A DNA stretch of 5,968 nt, taken from positions 1 through 5,968 of the forward strand of contig CAJLVJ010000074.1 in the NCBI GenBank assembly GCA_905210085.1, written 5' to 3'. The DNA comes from an uncultured Collinsella sp. Lineage in GTDB: Bacteria > Actinomycetota > Coriobacteriia > Coriobacteriales > Coriobacteriaceae. How positions within the stretch are numbered: the first letter of the stretch is position 1; every line of letters begins with the position of its first letter. Below are positions 1 to 5,941 of this stretch, in pieces. The notes under the pieces are model-generated. The model was not told the DNA's origin. It ran no database searches and was given only the letters and a program-made list of their open reading frames with translations. The position numbers and the translations under genes were made by a program.

Positions 1-594
1 GGCCATGGCTCGAGCCCCGAGATCTGCATCGACCCCATCACGGCCGGCGTCCACGTGCACCTGGCGCTCCAGGAGCTTATCTCCCGCGAGGTGCCGGCGG
101 CCAAGGAAGTCGCACTTACCGTTGGTAAGTTCGCCGGCGGCTTGGCGGCCAACGTCATCCCCGACACCTGCGTGCTCGAGGGAACGCTGCGCGGCTTTGA
201 TGTTGAGCTCATGGCTCACCTAAAGACCCGCATCGCGGAGGTCGTTAACGGCGTTGCCACGACCTATCGTACGCCGGCGACCATCGAGGCGCTTTCGGAT
301 GTTCCGCCGCTTGTACTCGACAGCGATTTGACTCAGGCGTCGCTTGGCTACGTGGGCGCAGTGCTGCCCAAGGCGGCTTTCTTGCCGCTTTTCCATGCCA
401 TGGCGAGTGAGGACTTCGCGCTTATCTCGAGCAAGATTCCGAGTGCGTACTTTACCGTGGGCGCGGCCGTAACCGACACGGACGAACACTTTGCCCAGCA
501 CCATCCCAAGGCACGTTTTAACGATGCCGAGCTGCCGCTCGGTGCCGCGGCCTATACCGCCGTCGCTTTGGGCTATATCGCCGACCACCGGTAG
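1..594 (+). CDS. M20D-family amidohydrolase / metallopeptidase, C-terminal part (5' end outside window)
   Basis: Frame 1 is open from the first base to the TAG at 592-594, giving 197 visible residues, about half of a typical 380-400 residue M20D enzyme. The window enters in the lid/dimerisation domain: GHGSSPEICIDPI at visible residues 1-13 is the family's G-H-x-S-x-P segment, followed by VGKFAGGLAANVIPD and the GTLRGFD strand. The catalytic domain then resumes, with ASEDF (Glu137) and a HHP motif (His167-His168), where the family has a metal-binding His near the C-terminus. Members are cytosolic two-metal enzymes that hydrolyse N-acyl or N-aminoacyl amides (hippurate hydrolase, N-acetyl-diaminopimelate deacetylase, indole-acetyl-amino acid hydrolase types). 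The substrate cannot be deduced here. The catalytic Asp and first metal ligands lie upstream of the window. An internal GTG at 55 opens a shorter frame, but family motifs upstream of it show that it is not the start. I am confident of the family and not of the specificity. Confidence 0.9.
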   Translation, partial: GHGSSPEICIDPITAGVHVHLALQELISREVPAAKEVALTVGKFAGGLAANVIPDTCVLEGTLRGFDVELMAHLKTRIAEVVNGVATTYRTPATIEALSDVPPLVLDSDLTQASLGYVGAVLPKAAFLPLFHAMASEDFALISSKIPSAYFTVGAAVTDTDEHFAQHHPKARFNDAELPLGAAAYTAVALGYIADHR

Positions 595-620
595 CACCCA
601 ACCTTGCCTTTCAAGCCTGC

Positions 621-653
621 GGGCATGGCCGTAAGGCCTATGCCCTTGTCTTT
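621..653 (+). terminator. Possible hairpin terminator after the amidohydrolase gene
   Basis: GGGCATGGCC (621-630) pairs with GGCCTATGCCC (635-645) around a GTAA loop, leaving one bulged T. The stem is followed by a weak pyrimidine/T stretch (TTGTCTTT). It lies 26 bases after the amidohydrolase stop codon and before the transporter remnant. The T-tract is interrupted, so termination may be partial. Confidence 0.45.
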
Positions 654-716
654 CAAGGCAATCTTGGGCACTACCGGCGCCCGGCGCAGGCTATTCGTTT
701 GTTTAAAAGGAACAGT

Positions 717-1166
717 ATGTCCCAGCAGCGTAAGTTCTTTCCCGGCTGGCTCGTGGTGACCTCCGGCTTCGTGATCATGGCCACGTGCTACACAATTTTC
801 GTCAACTGCATGAGCCTGTTCCAGCCGCTGATCGTCAGCAACCTCGGGATTACGCTTGCCCAGTACAACATCTCCAACGCTATCTCCACCGTGGTGAGTG
901 TCGTGGGTTCGCTCGTTATCGGTCATGTTGCCGATAAGGTGAGTGGCCGCGTATTGGGCTCGCTCACCGTTATCGCCACCTCGGCGGTGCTCGCGGGCAT
1001 GAGCTTTGTGGGTGAGCTTTGGCAGGTCTATGTGCTCTTTGCCGTTTCGGGCTCCTTTGCGAGCACCTGGATTGTGTGCCTGGCGTGCTCCGTGGTCATG
1101 CTCGTGTTCCTGCTGGCCTCGGAGCCTATCGCCGCCAAGCTGCGCGCAAGCGTGGCGGGGGAGTAG
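717..1166 (+). pseudogene. MFS transporter remnant with large in-frame internal deletion
   Basis: The reading frame from ATG 717 to TAG 1164-1166 encodes 149 residues. ATG 717 is preferred over the in-frame TTG at 699 because AAAAGGA (705-711) sits five bases upstream of it. The N-terminus KFFPGWLVVTSGF, with a following hydrophobic run (residues 7-30), resembles MFS proteins of the oxalate/formate-antiporter-like type. Residues 69-78, GHVADKVSGR, match MFS motif A (G-x-x-x-D-x-x-G-R) in the loop after TM2. TM3 (about 82-99) and TM4 (about 101-116) follow. The next segment (117-135) is a membrane helix running straight into a short charged tail, PIAAKLRASVAGE, like the end of an MFS protein after TM12. 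Full-length MFS proteins are about 400 residues with 12 helices, so about 250 residues from the middle seem to be missing with the frame kept. Such a protein is unlikely to transport. The inference of deletion rests on length and domain order. An unusual small membrane protein is the alternative. Confidence 0.7.
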
Positions 1167-1199
1167 ACATCCGTCGCTCTTTTCTGTTCGCCCCGTTCT

Positions 1200-1267
1200 G
1201 CCCGTGGCTGCCCTGGAAGCCGAATGGATGCTCGTACCATCATTCGGTTTCCAAGGCGGCCACGGGC
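1200..1267 (+). repeat. Long inverted repeat A (68 bp hairpin)
   Basis: The left arm 1200-1230 starts GCCCGTGGC and the right arm 1238-1267 ends GCCACGGGC. The arms pair over about 30 positions around a 7-base loop CTCGTAC. Imperfections are one bulged G (1226/1227), one C-A mismatch (1213/1254) and two pairs that are G-U in a + strand RNA (1209/1258 and 1219/1248). It begins 33 bases after the stop codon of the MFS remnant. It could act as a terminator, although no clean T-tract follows directly, or be a copy of a dispersed palindromic repeat. Confidence 0.85.
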
Positions 1268-1275
1268 CTACGAAA

Positions 1276-1339
1276 TGATCCCTTTTCCTCCGTCCCCAAG
1301 GGATCACGTGATCCGAAGGGGACGGAGGAAAACGGATCA
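1276..1339. repeat. Long inverted repeat B (64 bp compound palindrome)
   Basis: The outer arms 1276-1297 and 1318-1339 pair over 22 positions with a single C-C mismatch (1282/1333). The centre is a perfect 14-base palindrome, GGATCACGTGATCC (1301-1314), flanked by three unpaired bases on each side (AAG and GAA). The hexamer TGATCC or its complement GGATCA therefore occurs four times in alternating orientation, at 1276, 1301, 1309 and 1334, with spacers of 19, 2 and 19 bases. The element is symmetric about 1307.5. No coding capacity is evident. Its role is unknown: protein-binding site, RNA processing site, terminator or mobile palindromic repeat. Confidence 0.85.
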
Positions 1340-1340
1340 C

Positions 1341-1410
1341 AAAACGCGGCGGTGCGTCTGGCCGAACGAGTCCCCATACCCTCGTTCGGTCAGACGCGCC
1401 GCCGCGGTTT
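1341..1410 (+). repeat. Long inverted repeat C (30-10-30 hairpin), possible terminator
   Basis: The left arm 1341-1370 (AAAACGCGGCGG then GCGTCTG and CCGAACGAG) pairs with the right arm 1381-1410 around a 10-base loop TCCCCATACC. Of 30 positions, 27 are Watson-Crick, two are G-U in a + strand RNA (1353/1398, 1361/1390) and one is an A-G mismatch (1344/1407). An A-run opens it and GGTTTGTGTTTG follows, so it has terminator character and may stop readthrough into hisS. It starts one base after repeat B. Confidence 0.85.
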
Positions 1411-1422
1411 GTGTTTGTGCCG

Positions 1423-1428
1423 TATAAT
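1423..1428 (+). promoter_or_regulatory. hisS promoter, -10 element TATAAT
   Basis: A perfect TATAAT lies 42 bases before the hisS ATG, which predicts a start of transcription near 1435 and a leader of about 36 bases. The -35 position at 17-base spacing (1400-1405, CGCCGC) has no resemblance to TTGACA and lies inside the right arm of repeat C. The promoter may depend on its -10 box or on an activator. No T-box or attenuator-like leader is seen. Confidence 0.6.
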
Positions 1429-1470
1429 GTTCACTACCTATGACGCGATACAAAAGAAAGGTGTTTGCCC

Positions 1471-2784
1471 ATGCAGGCACAGAAGGCGGAGGGAACCCGC
1501 GACCTTATCGGCGCCGAGATGCGCGCCTGGCAAAAGATGCAGCAGATTGCGGCCGGCGTGTTCGAGCCGTTTGGTTTTAAACCCATCGAGACGCCCGCGA
1601 TCGAGCAGGTGGACGTGTTTGTCCACGGTATCGGCCAGTCGACCGACGTCGTGCGCAAGGAAATGTTCCGCGTCTTTAGCGGCGCCAACCTGGAGCGCGT
1701 TTTTACCGAGGGTACCGACACCAAGCTCAAGCCCAAGCAGCGCCTGGCACTTCGTCCCGAGGGCACGGCCGGTGTGGTGCGCGCCGTCGTGGAGAACAAC
1801 CTGGTGCCCCAGGGCTCCACGCCGTTTAAGGCCTATTACGCCGAGGCCATGTTCCGTGGCGAGCGTCCCCAGAAGGGTCGCCTGCGCCAGTTCCACCAGG
1901 TGGGTATCGAGTGGCTCGGCGCTCCCGATCCGGCGGCAGACGCCGAGTGCATCATCATGCTCATGGAGTTCTACAAACGCCTGGGCTTCGATCTGTCCAA
2001 GCTCCGTTTGCTTATTAACTCGATGGGCGATGCGCAGTGCCGTCCGGCATACCGCGAGCAGGTCAAGCAGTTTATCCTCGATCACGCTGACGAGATGTGC
2101 GATGAGTGCCGCGAGCGCGCCGAGCTCAACCCGCTGCGCGCCTTCGACTGCAAGAACGACCATTGCCGTGAGATCATGGCCGACGCCCCGCTGATGGGCG
2201 ACAACCTGTGCGACGAGTGCCGCGAGCACTACGAGCAGGTCAAGCGCTATCTGGATGCTGCCGGTATCGAGTATGTAGAGGATCCCACCCTGGTGCGTGG
2301 TCTGGACTACTACACCCGCACCGTCTTTGAGGTCGAAGCCCCTGGCGCCGGCGTCGGCTCCATCGGCGGCGGCGGTCGCTACGATGGCCTGGTCGAGCTC
2401 GAAGGTGGCAAGCCCACGGCGGGCGTCGGCTTTGCTGTCGGTTTTGAGCGCGCCCTGCTGGCCCTGCAGGCCTTTGGCAGCGATCTGGGTGCCGATGAGG
2501 CCCCGTGCGTCTATGTCGCCAATGCCGGCAAGGAACTGCGCCAGAACGTCTTTGCCATTACGCAGGAGCTTCGCGCCGCAGGCATCGTGACCGAGGCCGA
2601 CTATCAGGGCCGTTCGCTCAAGGCCCAGTTTAAGCAGGCCGATAAGGTAGGCGCCAAGCTCATCCTGGTCCTGGGCGGCGACGAGCTTGCCGCCGGCAAG
2701 GTCAAGGTGCGCGACATGGAGAGCCATGACGAGGTTCTCGTCGATCTGGCCAACGTCGTCGAGGCGGTTCGCGAGCGTCTGTAG
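1471..2784 (+). CDS. hisS: Histidyl-tRNA synthetase
   Basis: This cytosolic class II aminoacyl-tRNA synthetase activates histidine with ATP and charges tRNA-His. The 437 residues are close to the usual 420-430. The ATG at 1471 is preferred over the TTG at 1465 because AAAGGTG (1457-1463) lies at proper distance. The protein opens with the typical GTRDLIG (8-14). LRPEGTAG (94-101) contributes to the active site. Motif 2 is FRGERPQKGRLRQFHQVGIE (128-147). The HisRS-specific histidine motifs are VRGLDYYTRTVFE (275-287) and SIGGGGRYDGLV (297-308). Motif 3 follows in the GVGFAVGFER segment, and the C-terminal anticodon-binding domain runs from about residue 345. The insertion domain carries six cysteines (210, 213, 227, 232, 247, 250) as CDEC, C, C, CDEC, suggestive of metal binding. 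The gene has its own promoter and a strong terminator, so it appears monocistronic. All key motifs are intact. Confidence 0.97.
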   Translation: MQAQKAEGTRDLIGAEMRAWQKMQQIAAGVFEPFGFKPIETPAIEQVDVFVHGIGQSTDVVRKEMFRVFSGANLERVFTEGTDTKLKPKQRLALRPEGTAGVVRAVVENNLVPQGSTPFKAYYAEAMFRGERPQKGRLRQFHQVGIEWLGAPDPAADAECIIMLMEFYKRLGFDLSKLRLLINSMGDAQCRPAYREQVKQFILDHADEMCDECRERAELNPLRAFDCKNDHCREIMADAPLMGDNLCDECREHYEQVKRYLDAAGIEYVEDPTLVRGLDYYTRTVFEVEAPGAGVGSIGGGGRYDGLVELEGGKPTAGVGFAVGFERALLALQAFGSDLGADEAPCVYVANAGKELRQNVFAITQELRAAGIVTEADYQGRSLKAQFKQADKVGAKLILVLGGDELAAGKVKVRDMESHDEVLVDLANVVEAVRERL

Positions 2785-2842
2785 CGCATGATTTTTGAGC
2801 TGCGGACCCGCTAACATGTCCCGCTCGCGACGAGCGATTGTT

Positions 2843-2884
2843 ACGGGGGTGTTTCGCATTTATGCGGAATGCCCCCGTTTGTGT
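2843..2884 (+). terminator. Rho-independent terminator after hisS
   Basis: ACGGGGGTGTTTCGCA (from 2843) pairs with TGCGGAATGCCCCCGT (to 2878) around a TTTA loop. All 16 positions pair in a + strand RNA, three of them as G-U (2850/2871, 2851/2870, 2854/2867). A short T-rich tail, TTTGTGT, follows. It starts 58 bases after the hisS stop codon. A smaller hairpin, CGCTCG-CGA-CGAGCG (2822-2836), sits just before it. Confidence 0.8.
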
Positions 2885-2938
2885 ATGCCGTCCACCGAGA
2901 AATACGACCATTTAGAGCAAAAACCCTTGCAATGCAGA

Positions 2939-2982
2939 AAATACTTTTGTGTGGTAAAGCGCAATCAGTGTCGAAAGTATTT
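2939..2982. promoter_or_regulatory. Candidate operator dyad in the ppc promoter
   Basis: AAATACTTT (2939-2947) and its exact complement AAAGTATTT (2974-2982) form a dyad with 26 bases between the arms. The right arm overlaps the proposed -35 element and the -35/-10 spacer of the ppc promoter, a typical place for a repressor to act. A related sequence, GAGAAATAC, lies further upstream at 2897-2905, and the right arm read on the other strand begins GAGAAATACTTT, so three related half-sites may be present. The regulator is unknown. AT-rich sequence can form such dyads by chance. Confidence 0.4.
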
Positions 2983-2998
2983 CTCAAGCGCCTATAAT
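2971..2998 (+). promoter_or_regulatory. ppc promoter
   Basis: The -10 element TATAAT (2993-2998) is perfect. TCGAAA (2971-2976) matches the -35 consensus at four of six positions with a 16-base spacer. Transcription should start near 3005, giving a leader of about 38 bases before GTG 3043. The region is markedly more AT-rich than the flanking genes, as expected for a promoter. Confidence 0.65.
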
Positions 2999-3022
2999 GA
3001 ATACCGCATGTTACGTGCATAG

Positions 3023-3038
3023 AAGGAGGAATGGGAGG
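3023..3038 (+). promoter_or_regulatory. Double Shine-Dalgarno sequence deciding the ppc start
   Basis: Two strong ribosome binding sequences occur in series: AAGGAGGA (3023-3030) and GGGAGGA (3033-3039). The first directly abuts the ATG at 3031, which is too close for that ATG to be used efficiently. The second lies four bases before GTG 3043. GTG 3043 is therefore the better start. An ATG 3031 start would add only four residues (MGGN). Confidence 0.6.
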
Positions 3039-3042
3039 AAAC

Positions 3043-5856
3043 GTGGCTGAGAACCTAAGCAACCAGTCTGTACCCGAAACCGCGGCGCGCGTCGCTGCCG
3101 TGGTCAACCGCCTCGTTAACCGAATCGGCTCGAATGCCGAGTCCAGGGAGCGTCTCGCCGAGATCGAGATCCCCGAGGAGCTGCGCGATAATCTGGCGCT
3201 GTTCCTGCGCCTGGAACGTCGTGTGCTTAGCGAGTATGATCCCGAGATCGCGGACCTGTTCGACAAGATTTTGACAGCCGAGTTTGTGGCCAATGCTGGC
3301 AACCCCGGTAGCCGCGCTGCCGACGAGTCCGTTGACGAACAGGGCGTGCCCACTGCCGACGAGCCCACCGCCGTGGCGTTTCGCGAAGTCGTCGATCTGA
3401 TTGACAGCCTGCCGCTTGATAAGCAGCAGTTCATCGTTCGCGCCTTTACGAGCTTCTTCCACTTGGCAAACCTGTCGGAGGAGAACTACCGTGTGGCGCA
3501 GCTGCGCGAGCGCGAGGCCGGCGCATCGACCGATACCGAGGTCGATCCCGCCAACGAACTCACCGTCGCCTATCACCAGTTGGTAAACGAGATGGGCGTC
3601 GAGGGTGCCAATGAGCTGCTCGGCAAGCTCGAGTTCCACCCTGTCTTTACCGCACATCCCACCGAGGCCCGTCGTAAGGCCGTCGAGGGCAAGATTCGCC
3701 GTATCTCCAACCTGCTGGAGGAGCGTCCGCGTTTGGGCGGCTCCGACCTGGTGGAGAACGAGCGCCATATGCTGCAGGAGATCGACGCCCTGGTGCGTAC
3801 GAGCCCCATCGCGCTCAAGAAGCCCACGCCGGTCGAGGAAGCCGATACCATCATCGACATCTTTGATAACACGCTGTTCGACGTTGTCCCCGTCATCTAT
3901 CGTCGTTTTGACGACTGGGTGCTGGGCGACAAGGCCGGTACCGTGCCGCCGCTGTGCCCGGCGTTCTTCCATCCCGGCAGCTGGATCGGTTCCGACCGCG
4001 ACGGTAACCCCAACGTCACCGCCAAGGTGAGCCGTGAGGTCGCCGCCAAGTACTTTACCCACATGGTGCTCAAGCTCGAGGACAAGTGCCGCCGCATCGG
4101 CCGCAACCTCACGCTCGAGGCCACCTACAGCAAGCCGTCTGCCGAGCTCATCAACCTGTGGAACCATCAGGTCGAGATGAGCACCCAGTACACGGCCCGT
4201 GCCGAGCTGATCTCCGAGCACGAGCCGCATCGTGCCGTCATGCTCGTCATGGCCGACCGTCTGAACGCCACTGTGCGCCGTATCACCGACACCATGTACC
4301 ACAGCGCCGACGAGTTCCTGGATGACCTGCGCGTCGTTCAGCGTTCGCTTGCTGCCTGCGGTGCCGTCCGTGCCGCCTACGGTCCGGTCCAGACCATCAT
4401 CTGGCAGGTCGAGTCCTTCGGCTTCCATATGGTCGAGATGGAGTTCCGTCAGCACTCCGTGGTGCACGCCCGCGCCCTCAAGGATATCCACGAGAACGGT
4501 ATCCATGGCGACCTGCAGCCCATGACGCGCGAGGTCATCGATACCTTCCGCGCTATCGGCTCCATCCAAAAGCGCTACGGCAAGAAGATGGCGCACCGCT
4601 ACATCATCTCGTTTACCAAGAGTGCCCAGCATGTGGCCGACGTCTTTGAGCTTGCCCACCTGTCCTTTGCACACGAGGAGGATGTCCCCGAGCTCGACGT
4701 GATCCCGCTGTTCGAGCAGCTCGAGGACCTCGAGGGCTGCGTCGACGTGCTCGACCAGATGCTTACGCTGCCCGTGGTGCAAAAGCGCCTTGCCCAGACC
4801 AACCGCCGCATGGAGGTCATGCTGGGCTACTCCGACTCCTCCAAGGATGCCGGTCCTACCACGGCCATGCTCGCGCTGCACTCCGCACAGGAGCGTATTG
4901 CCAAGTGGGCCGAGAAGAACGATATCGACCTGGTGCTCATGCACGGCCGCGGCGGTGCCGTGGGCCGTGGCGGCGGCCCGGCCAACAAGGCCGTGCTGGC
5001 GCAGCCCAAGGGTTCGGTCAACTGCTTCTTTAAGCTTACCGAGCAGGGCGAGGTCATCTTTGCCCGTTACGGTAACCGCACGCTGGCTCAGCGCCATGTT
5101 GAGTCCGTTGCCGCCGCAACGCTTTTGCAGTCGGCCCCGAGTGTCGAGAAGACCAACACCGAGACCACGCAGAAGTTCTGGGATATGGCCGAGAAGCTCA
5201 ACGCAGTAAGCCATGAGCGCTATCTGGACCTGCTGAACACCGAGGACTTTACGCCATGGTTCTCGACCGTGACGCCGCTGACCGAGGTCGGTCTGCTGCC
5301 GATTGGCTCGCGTCCCGCCAAGCGCGGCTTGGGTGCCAAGTCGCTCGACGACCTGCGTACCATCCCGTGGATCTTCAGCTGGAGCCAGGCGCGCATTAAC
5401 CTGGCCGCTTGGTACGGTCTGGGCACCGCCTGCGAGCAGCTTGGCGATCTTGACCAGCTCAAGGCTGCCTACCAGGAGTGGCCGTTCTTCCGCACGTTCA
5501 TCGACAACATCGAGATGTCGATCGCTAAGACCGATCAGCGCATCGCCAAGATGTATCTGCACCTGGGCGATCGCCAGGATCTGTCCGAGAAGGTCTTTAC
5601 CGAGATGCAGCTCACCCGTAAGTGGGTCCTTGCCATCGTCGGTGATGAGTGGCCGCTGCAGCGCCGCCGCGTGCTCGGTTGCGCCGTCCGCGTGCGCAAC
5701 CCCTACGTTGACGCCCTGTCCATCGCCCAGGTCCGCGCCCTTCGCGAGGTGCGTATGAACCAGGACGAGATGGCCGAGGAGAAGAAGGCCGAGTACATGA
5801 GCCTGATTCTTTCGACTGTGACCGGCGTCTCGGCAGGTTTGCAGAACACGGGGTAA
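3043..5856 (+). CDS. ppc: Phosphoenolpyruvate carboxylase
   Basis: The enzyme carboxylates phosphoenolpyruvate with bicarbonate to oxaloacetate and phosphate in the cytosol, refilling C4 acids for aspartate-family biosynthesis and, in fermenters, succinate formation. The frame gives 937 residues from GTG 3043, within the bacterial range (E. coli 883). Catalytic signatures are in order: VFTAHPTEARRK with His205 (E. coli His138), GSWIGSDRDGNPNVT (312-326), the metal ligand Glu558 in PLFEQLEDL, GYSDSSKDAG (595-604, with metal ligand Asp598 and Lys601), HGRGGAVGRGGGP (634-646) and IPWIFSWSQ (774-782). It ends in the conserved NTG. The residues matching the E. coli aspartate-inhibition site (Arg587, Lys773, Arg832, Asn881) appear as Arg642, Lys829, Arg885 and Asn935, so feedback inhibition by aspartate or malate is likely. 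The extra length is partly an acidic N-terminal linker (about 86-110). The core motif RQES is RQHS here (469-472). The gene has its own promoter and no co-transcribed neighbour in view. Confidence 0.97.
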   Translation: MAENLSNQSVPETAARVAAVVNRLVNRIGSNAESRERLAEIEIPEELRDNLALFLRLERRVLSEYDPEIADLFDKILTAEFVANAGNPGSRAADESVDEQGVPTADEPTAVAFREVVDLIDSLPLDKQQFIVRAFTSFFHLANLSEENYRVAQLREREAGASTDTEVDPANELTVAYHQLVNEMGVEGANELLGKLEFHPVFTAHPTEARRKAVEGKIRRISNLLEERPRLGGSDLVENERHMLQEIDALVRTSPIALKKPTPVEEADTIIDIFDNTLFDVVPVIYRRFDDWVLGDKAGTVPPLCPAFFHPGSWIGSDRDGNPNVTAKVSREVAAKYFTHMVLKLEDKCRRIGRNLTLEATYSKPSAELINLWNHQVEMSTQYTARAELISEHEPHRAVMLVMADRLNATVRRITDTMYHSADEFLDDLRVVQRSLAACGAVRAAYGPVQTIIWQVESFGFHMVEMEFRQHSVVHARALKDIHENGIHGDLQPMTREVIDTFRAIGSIQKRYGKKMAHRYIISFTKSAQHVADVFELAHLSFAHEEDVPELDVIPLFEQLEDLEGCVDVLDQMLTLPVVQKRLAQTNRRMEVMLGYSDSSKDAGPTTAMLALHSAQERIAKWAEKNDIDLVLMHGRGGAVGRGGGPANKAVLAQPKGSVNCFFKLTEQGEVIFARYGNRTLAQRHVESVAAATLLQSAPSVEKTNTETTQKFWDMAEKLNAVSHERYLDLLNTEDFTPWFSTVTPLTEVGLLPIGSRPAKRGLGAKSLDDLRTIPWIFSWSQARINLAAWYGLGTACEQLGDLDQLKAAYQEWPFFRTFIDNIEMSIAKTDQRIAKMYLHLGDRQDLSEKVFTEMQLTRKWVLAIVGDEWPLQRRRVLGCAVRVRNPYVDALSIAQVRALREVRMNQDEMAEEKKAEYMSLILSTVTGVSAGLQNTG

Positions 5857-5920
5857 TCGATAGCCCTGTAGTCGTCCGGGCCCGCCATTAGTTTACTTTT
5901 AGGCACGTCCTCGGACATGC

Positions 5921-5941
5921 AAAAAGACCCTGCAGCGCGTG
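5921..5941 (+). other. Possible left half of the ppc terminator, cut off by an insertion
   Basis: AAAAAGACCCTGCAGCG (5921-5937) has the look of the A-tract and left arm of a bidirectional terminator, 65 bases after the ppc stop codon. No complementary right arm (CGCTGCAGGGTC and T-tract) follows before the window ends. Instead the sequence turns into what looks like an IS end. No other convincing terminator is seen in 5857-5920. This is an inference from half a structure. Confidence 0.3.

Noticed and set aside
573..1340. 255-codon - strand frame across the MFS remnant and palindromes
   Set aside because: The product is rich in His, Arg and Gly with no domain, and part of it is the palindromic DNA. 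The + strand has a proper start and clear MFS features.
1200..1410. CRISPR array
   Set aside because: There are three different palindromes without a common direct repeat or regular unique spacers, and no cas genes nearby.
1167..1470. T-box or other tRNA-sensing leader for hisS
   Set aside because: No T-box consensus (AGGGTGGNACCGCG type) is present, and the predicted leader of about 36 bases is too short. The large hairpins lie upstream of the -10 box.
1019..2194. 391-codon + strand frame from the MFS remnant into hisS
   Set aside because: It is out of frame with both genes, Arg/Ser/Pro-rich as expected of a shifted GC-rich frame, and crosses three hairpins and the hisS promoter.
1438..2859. 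473-codon open frame on the - strand across hisS
   Set aside because: Same shadow effect. The hisS frame has every family motif, while the antisense product resembles no protein and runs through the hisS terminator and leader.
3055..5562. 835-codon open frame on the - strand across ppc
   Set aside because: It is a mirror of ppc codon bias: rare TTA, CTA and TCA codons in a GC-rich gene leave the opposite strand free of stops. It has a low-complexity, Leu/Gly/Val/Asp-rich composition, no recognisable domain and no ribosome binding site or promoter.
5903..5920. Hairpin GCACGTCC / GGACATGC as the ppc terminator
   Set aside because: The stem is short with a C-A mismatch and is followed by AAAAA rather than T residues in the + direction. 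There is no T-tract in the - direction either.
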